NCBI GenBank assembly: GCA_905235425.1
Contig: CAJOKY010000095.1
Coordinates: forward strand, 1-8,511
Length of the DNA stretch: 8,511 bases
Reading direction: 5' to 3'
Source: an uncultured Selenomonadaceae bacterium
GTDB taxonomy: Bacteria; Bacillota; Negativicutes; Selenomonadales; Selenomonadaceae
Under the pieces are notes generated by a model. It saw nothing but the letters and a program-made list of their open reading frames with translations, had not been told where the DNA came from and ran no database searches. Both the position numbers and the translations under genes were made by a program. Of the stretch, positions 5,423 to 8,511 are shown in pieces (position 1 is the first letter of the stretch; every line of letters starts with the position of its first letter).

Positions 5423-5935
5423 ATGTCGAAAAAGTTTTACAAGACGAAAATTGTCGGCGTCGGCGGCGATGCGGCTAAGTTTTTTAAAGCTATCAAGATG
5501 ATGGTTTTGTTTGATGACTCAATGGTACTGCCGGAACTTCGCGACTTTTCGGTACTGCACAGCGGCAATCAGCTTGACGGCGTGATTAAGCCCGGCGACA
5601 TTCTCAAAATTGCTGACAGCGAATTTAAAATTATCAAAGTCGGCGGCGAAGTTCACAGCAACATTCGTACGCTTGGACACATTATCATTAAATTTGACGA
5701 CGGCGCAGGCGAATTAATGGAAGGCAGCGTTCACGTCGAAGATAAACCCATTCCCGAAATTCGCATTGGCGATGAAATTTCTGTCAGCGAGGCTGATTCG
5801 GCGGCGCTCAAAGGCAAGAAAGCGGCAGTTATCGGTGAAGACGGCGTATCGGAAACGTTAAAGGGCATTCTTCGTGACAGCGGCGCGGTTATTGTCGGTG
5901 AAGATGAAGCGGACATTGTTGTTAAAGTGAAATAA
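5423..5935 (+). CDS. Glucitol/sorbitol PTS IIA-like protein with C-terminal extension
   Basis: Residues 1 to about 122 match the GutA/SrlB family (PTS glucitol/sorbitol-specific IIA). The matching features are FSVLHSG with His46 at the place of the family phospho-accepting histidine, DGVIKPGD (52-59), IIKVGGEVHSNIRTLGH (70-86), KFDD and GSVHVE (101-106), then PEIRIGDEISV. Such proteins carry phosphate from HPr to IIB during sorbitol uptake. No IIB, IIC or sorbitol dehydrogenase gene is in the window, so this copy is an orphan and may be regulatory. E. coli SrlB is about 123 residues; here some 48 extra residues (123-170) follow, with a predicted beta-alpha-beta-like pattern (KKAAVIGEDG, a helix, then GAVIVGEDEADIVVKV). 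The ATG at 5423 has AAGGAGG (5408-5414) 8 nt upstream; an in-frame ATG at 5405 lies before that site and was rejected. The upstream gap (5311-5422) holds only weak promoter-like boxes (TTGACG at 5365-5370). Confidence 0.8.
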   Translation: MSKKFYKTKIVGVGGDAAKFFKAIKMMVLFDDSMVLPELRDFSVLHSGNQLDGVIKPGDILKIADSEFKIIKVGGEVHSNIRTLGHIIIKFDDGAGELMEGSVHVEDKPIPEIRIGDEISVSEADSAALKGKKAAVIGEDGVSETLKGILRDSGAVIVGEDEADIVVKVK

Positions 5936-5983
5936 AATTTTCTGTACGTATTTAAAAATTTTCAATGCGTAAAAAATTATAAA

Positions 5984-6032
5984 TAAAAATTCCCTTAGGA
6001 TAATCTTTAATCTTAAAGGGATTTTTTATTTT
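5984..6032 (+). terminator. Intrinsic terminator after the PTS IIA gene
   Basis: TCCCTT (5991-5996) pairs with AAGGGA (6016-6021), extended outward by A-T pairs with one mismatch, over a loop of about 19 nt. TTTTTTATTTT follows (6022-6032). This separates the PTS IIA transcript from surE. Confidence 0.75.
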
Positions 6033-6041
6033 GCGAAAATC

Positions 6042-6050
6042 TGATATAAT
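6042..6050 (+). promoter_or_regulatory. Extended -10 promoter of surE
   Basis: TGaTATAAT is a perfect extended -10. The -35 position falls in the T-tract of the preceding terminator and is poor (TTTTTT/TTTTTA). The start would be near 6057, giving a leader of about 15 nt that is little more than the ribosome binding site AAGGAGGGG (6059-6067). Confidence 0.65.
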
Positions 6051-6071
6051 GTTGAATCAAGGAGGGGTTTA

Positions 6072-6779
6072 ATGAAAATTTTACTTAGCAATGATGACGG
6101 CATTGACGGCGAAGGAATTTGGGCAATGGCTCACGCCTTGAAAAAAGATTTTGAAGTGGTTATCGCGGCACCTATGCGCCAACAAAGCGGTATGTCTCAC
6201 GCTCTTACTTTGGGGCGTAAATTGGAATATAAGCGCCTTGACAATTCAGACTTTGAAGTTTGGACGATTGACGGCACGCCTACTGACTGCGTGAAATTTT
6301 ACCTTGAAGATATGGACGCCGATAAAAAAATCTGCGCGGTAATTTCCGGCATTAATCACGGTTCAAATCTTGCGACGGACGTTTTATATTCCGGCACGGT
6401 AGGCGCGGCATTGGAAGGCGCATTGCACGATATACCCGCGCTTGCAGTTTCGGTTGACGTACAGTCTGAAATTTCTTTTGAAAGCGTTGCTGAAGAGACC
6501 GCCAAATATTTTTTGATACGTATGCGCCGCGAAGAAATGTTTTTTAACAATATAAACTTTCCAAAAAAATATCGCGCAGGTTACGCCGAATTTAGATTAG
6601 CGCGGCTTGGTAAACGCGACTACATTAATCCTTTTGCACGTATTACGGACGAAGAAGGCAGATTTTTCTTTGAAATACGAGGTGAAATTTATGATTCGGA
6701 CGTTGCAGAGGATACTGATATTTACGCGGTGAATCACGGCTTTGTTTCAGTCACGCCGCTGAATTTTAATGTAGGTTAA
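6072..6779 (+). CDS. surE: 5'/3'-nucleotidase SurE
   Basis: SurE is a cytosolic divalent-metal phosphatase that removes phosphate from nucleoside 5'- and 3'-monophosphates (some members also cut short polyphosphate). It is linked to stationary-phase survival in E. coli. The 235-residue length is slightly short of the usual 245-265. The metal site is intact: N7-D8-D9 in LLSNDDG, S39 in QQSG, and N95 in SGINHGSN (92-99). Other family landmarks are APMRQQSGMSHALT (33-46), IDGTPTDCV (66-74), YSGTVGAALEG after the NHG motif, and PALAVS. The C-terminal part is more divergent. The ATG start follows AAGGAGG by about 6 nt. It has its own promoter after a terminator and ends in heptad element R4, which lies between it and ahcY. 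Co-transcription with ahcY is possible but depends on read-through of R4. Confidence 0.95.
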   Translation: MKILLSNDDGIDGEGIWAMAHALKKDFEVVIAAPMRQQSGMSHALTLGRKLEYKRLDNSDFEVWTIDGTPTDCVKFYLEDMDADKKICAVISGINHGSNLATDVLYSGTVGAALEGALHDIPALAVSVDVQSEISFESVAEETAKYFLIRMRREEMFFNNINFPKKYRAGYAEFRLARLGKRDYINPFARITDEEGRFFFEIRGEIYDSDVAEDTDIYAVNHGFVSVTPLNFNVG

Positions 6780-6860
6780 TAGAGGGTAGAGGGTAGAAGG
6801 TAGAAAACCTACAACCTACTCCCTACTATCTACTATCTACTATCTACTCCCTACTTACTA
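6780..6860. repeat. TAG heptad element R4 (long imperfect hairpin) between surE and ahcY
   Basis: TAG occurs at 6780, 6787, 6794 and 6801. After a short AAAAC turn, CTA occurs at 6809, 6816, 6823, 6830, 6837, 6844, 6851 and 6858. Every step within an arm is exactly 7 nt. The first TAG directly follows the surE TAA stop. The arms fold as an imperfect hairpin; the CTA arm is twice as long as the TAG arm and ends just before the ahcY ribosome binding site. Confidence 0.85.
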
Positions 6861-6877
6861 ACGAAAGGATAATAAAT

Positions 6878-8116
6878 TTGGAATCAATCATTAAAGACAT
6901 CAAACTTGCACCCTCAGGTCACGACAAAATTAATTGGGTAAAAAATTTTATGCCGGTTATGTCGGCAATCGAAAAAGAATTTTCAAACACAAAACCTTTG
7001 GCAGGGCAACGCCTTTCAATCACAATTCACCTTGAGGCTAAGACGGCGTACATGGCAGAAGTTTTTAAAAATGCCGGCGCTGAAGTTGTCTTAACCGGCA
7101 GTAATCCTCTTTCTACACAAGATGACGTTGCCGCCGCACTTGTCGAACGCGGCATTACTGTTTTTGCTAAACACGCCTGCACTGATGATGAATATAATGA
7201 ATATCTGAACAAAGCGGTTGACTTCGCACCGACGCTTATTATTGATGACGGCGGCGATATCACAAATTTGGTACATACAACACGCCGTGACGCGCTGAAA
7301 AATATTTTAGGCGGCTCAGAAGAAACTACTACCGGCGTACACAGACTGCGTGCATTGGAAAAACGCGGCGAACTGGCTTTTCCCGTTATCGCGGCTAATG
7401 ACGCTTACTGTAAATATTTGTTTGACAACCGCTACGGTACAGGTCAATCGACGTGGGAAGGCGTTATGCGTGCTACAAATCTTGTAGTGGCGGGTAAAAA
7501 TGTCGTCATTGCAGGTTACGGCTGGTGCGGCAAGGGCGCGGCTATGCGTGCAAAAGGTCTCGGCGCAAATGTCATTGTTACGGAAGTTGACCCGATTAAG
7601 GCGATTGAGGCGGTATTTGACGGTTTCCGCGTTATGCCGATGACAGAGGCGGCGAAAATCGGTGATATTTTTATGACGGTTACCGGCAACAAAGACGTTA
7701 TCACCGGTGAACATTTCCCGCTTATGAAGAGCGGCGCTATTCTCTGCAACGCGGGGCATTTCGACATTGAAGTAAATATTCCGCAACTTGAATCACAATC
7801 CGTAAGCAGAAAAACCGTTCGCGCCAATGTTGAAGAATTTTTGCAACAGGACGGCAGAAAAATTTATCTTTTGGCACAGGGCAGACTTGTAAATCTTGCG
7901 TCAGGTGACGGTCATCCTGCGGAAATTATGGATTTAAGTTTTGCGGTACAATTTTTCAGCGTTGCGCATATCCTTCACAATCACGCCAAACTTGAAAATA
8001 AAGTTTATCTTATCCCCGACGAAATCAGTACGAAAATTGCAGAAATTAAATTGGATTCAATAGGCGTTGGAATTGACAGCTTGACTGAAGAACAGAAAGC
8101 GTATCTTGGATTGTAG
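6878..8116 (+). CDS. ahcY: Adenosylhomocysteinase (S-adenosyl-L-homocysteine hydrolase)
   Basis: AhcY splits S-adenosylhomocysteine into adenosine and homocysteine using bound NAD, relieving product inhibition of methyltransferases. The substrate domain has HLEAKTA (51-57), DDGGDITNLVH (123-133), EETTTGVHRL and NDAYCKYLFDN with K179 and D183 at the catalytic Lys/Asp positions. The NAD site is GYGWCGKG (213-220), with NAGHFD (291-296) and GHPAEIMDLSFA (345-356) later. At 412 residues it is the shorter prokaryotic form: it ends in TEEQKAYLGL and lacks the long C-terminal tail of eukaryotic enzymes. A TTG start at 6878 is supported by AAAGGA (6864-6869) 8 nt upstream and by the family-like N-terminus. 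The stop TAG is the first unit of heptad element R5. Some archaeal members of this short class act on S-inosylhomocysteine, which cannot be excluded here. Confidence 0.95.
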   Translation: MESIIKDIKLAPSGHDKINWVKNFMPVMSAIEKEFSNTKPLAGQRLSITIHLEAKTAYMAEVFKNAGAEVVLTGSNPLSTQDDVAAALVERGITVFAKHACTDDEYNEYLNKAVDFAPTLIIDDGGDITNLVHTTRRDALKNILGGSEETTTGVHRLRALEKRGELAFPVIAANDAYCKYLFDNRYGTGQSTWEGVMRATNLVVAGKNVVIAGYGWCGKGAAMRAKGLGANVIVTEVDPIKAIEAVFDGFRVMPMTEAAKIGDIFMTVTGNKDVITGEHFPLMKSGAILCNAGHFDIEVNIPQLESQSVSRKTVRANVEEFLQQDGRKIYLLAQGRLVNLASGDGHPAEIMDLSFAVQFFSVAHILHNHAKLENKVYLIPDEISTKIAEIKLDSIGVGIDSLTEEQKAYLGL

Positions 8117-8208
8117 AGGGTAGGAGGTAGAGGGTAGAGGGTAGGAGGTAGAGGGTAGAGAGTAGGTTTTCTACTATCTACCTTCTACTCTCTACTCTCT
8201 ATTCACTA
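8114..8208. repeat. TAG heptad element R5 (largest hairpin) between convergent genes
   Basis: TAG occurs at 8114, 8121, 8128, 8135, 8142, 8149, 8156 and 8163 in perfect 7-nt register. A TTTT turn follows, then CTA at 8171, 8178, 8185, 8192, 8199 and 8206. The purine-rich arm and the pyrimidine-rich arm form an imperfect hairpin of roughly 30 bp. The first TAG is the ahcY stop, and the CTA at 8199-8201 is the stop of the convergent gene. It is well placed to be a bidirectional gene-end element. Confidence 0.9.
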
Positions 8209-8511
8209 GTTAAAAAATCCAAAATATTTGTCACCTTAATTCCGTCATCCGAATTTACGGCGTTTTCATCAGACGTGATAACCCAACGCGCAAAAAGATT
8301 TTTTATAGCGCGAAGTGGCGAATAAGCGGCGTCCTGCGATTCGGCAGTTTCCAAATTCTGCGCGGTATTGATATAAATTCTGTCGCCTAAATCACTGCGT
8401 TCAATTTGAAAAACGGTTGACTTGCCGACACGAAAAATCGTACAGCCTACCTCAAGCCGCAAAATTTCAAGATAAACAAGACATTCCAAAATCTCATTAG
8501 TCAAAACTTGT
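8199..8511 (-). CDS. C-terminal end of a probable DUF4143-type AAA ATPase (runs off right edge)
   Basis: The frame is open from the window edge to TAG at 8199-8201, so the N-terminal portion lies outside. About 103 residues are visible. The pattern LVYLEILR, then RIYINTAQNLETAES, SPLRAIKNLFARWVITSDEN and DDGIKVTNILDFL resembles the C-terminal region of ATP-binding proteins of the AAA_14/DUF4143 family, which usually reads 'VYLELLRRGY ... IYIQV..L ... PL..I.D..PKYVIT.DE ... GI...N.IDFL'. The acidic residue of the usual 'EVDF' PD-(D/E)XK-like segment is not evident here (VFQIERSD), so that site may be degenerate. The TTG at 8504 is unlikely to be the start, because conserved sequence should continue upstream. 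Members are often accessory, unevenly distributed genes of unclear function. The stop codon lies in heptad element R5. Confidence 0.6.
   Translation of the reverse strand, partial: QVLTNEILECLVYLEILRLEVGCTIFRVGKSTVFQIERSDLGDRIYINTAQNLETAESQDAAYSPLRAIKNLFARWVITSDENAVNSDDGIKVTNILDFLTSE

Noticed and set aside
7316..7786. Minus-strand ORFs opposite ahcY (7316-7786 and 7516-7827)
   Set aside because: Both are antisense shadows of the well-conserved ahcY frame without start signals.
8114..8208. CRISPR array
   Set aside because: The unit is 7 nt with no distinct spacers and no long conserved repeat; it is a heptad array.

Overview
The window looks like chromosomal DNA from a low-to-moderate GC Gram-positive-type bacterium (Bacillota). 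The evidence is strong AAGGAGG-type ribosome binding sites, TTG starts, an INS-containing bacterial ProRS and a sorbitol-family PTS IIA protein. A Negativicutes-like member is possible, but that is a weak inference. Genes are densely packed, with housekeeping genes mixed with accessory ones.

Left part (1-2104, all on the minus strand): thiD (HMP/HMP-P kinase), then an unrecognised 161-residue protein with a duplicated cysteine motif, then the first 259 codons of a capsular-polysaccharide-type glycosyltransferase that runs off the left edge. The last two genes are 1 nt apart and form a tight pair.

Middle (about 2200-3500, plus strand): a compact retron-like unit sits divergently between thiD and proS. 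A promoter (2212-2240) leads into about 290 nt of structured, GC-richer non-coding sequence, followed by a 321-codon retron-type reverse transcriptase (NAKAH, QGAPTSP, YADD and ITG motifs). No effector or toxin gene is attached, so it appears to be a stand-alone RT retron. I can fit an a1-msr-msd-a2 model to the leader, and a separate 15-bp hairpin lies just before the RT ribosome binding site.

Right part (3598-8116, plus strand): proS, an orphan glucitol/sorbitol PTS IIA-like protein with an extra C-terminal segment, surE and ahcY. ProRS charges tRNA-Pro, SurE is a nucleoside monophosphate phosphatase, and AhcY recycles S-adenosylhomocysteine. A convergent minus-strand gene at the right edge is the C-terminal end of a probable DUF4143-type AAA ATPase.

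A second unusual signal runs through the window. Five intergenic elements (about 1282-1327, 2130-2159, 3522-3580, 6780-6860 and 8114-8208) consist of degenerate heptanucleotides in which TAG (or its complement CTA) recurs in exact 7-nt register. Because 7 is 1 modulo 3, consecutive units put stop codons in all three frames. Three of the elements pair a TAG arm with a CTA arm and can fold as long imperfect hairpins. The stop codons of thiD, ahcY and the right-edge gene are themselves heptad units.
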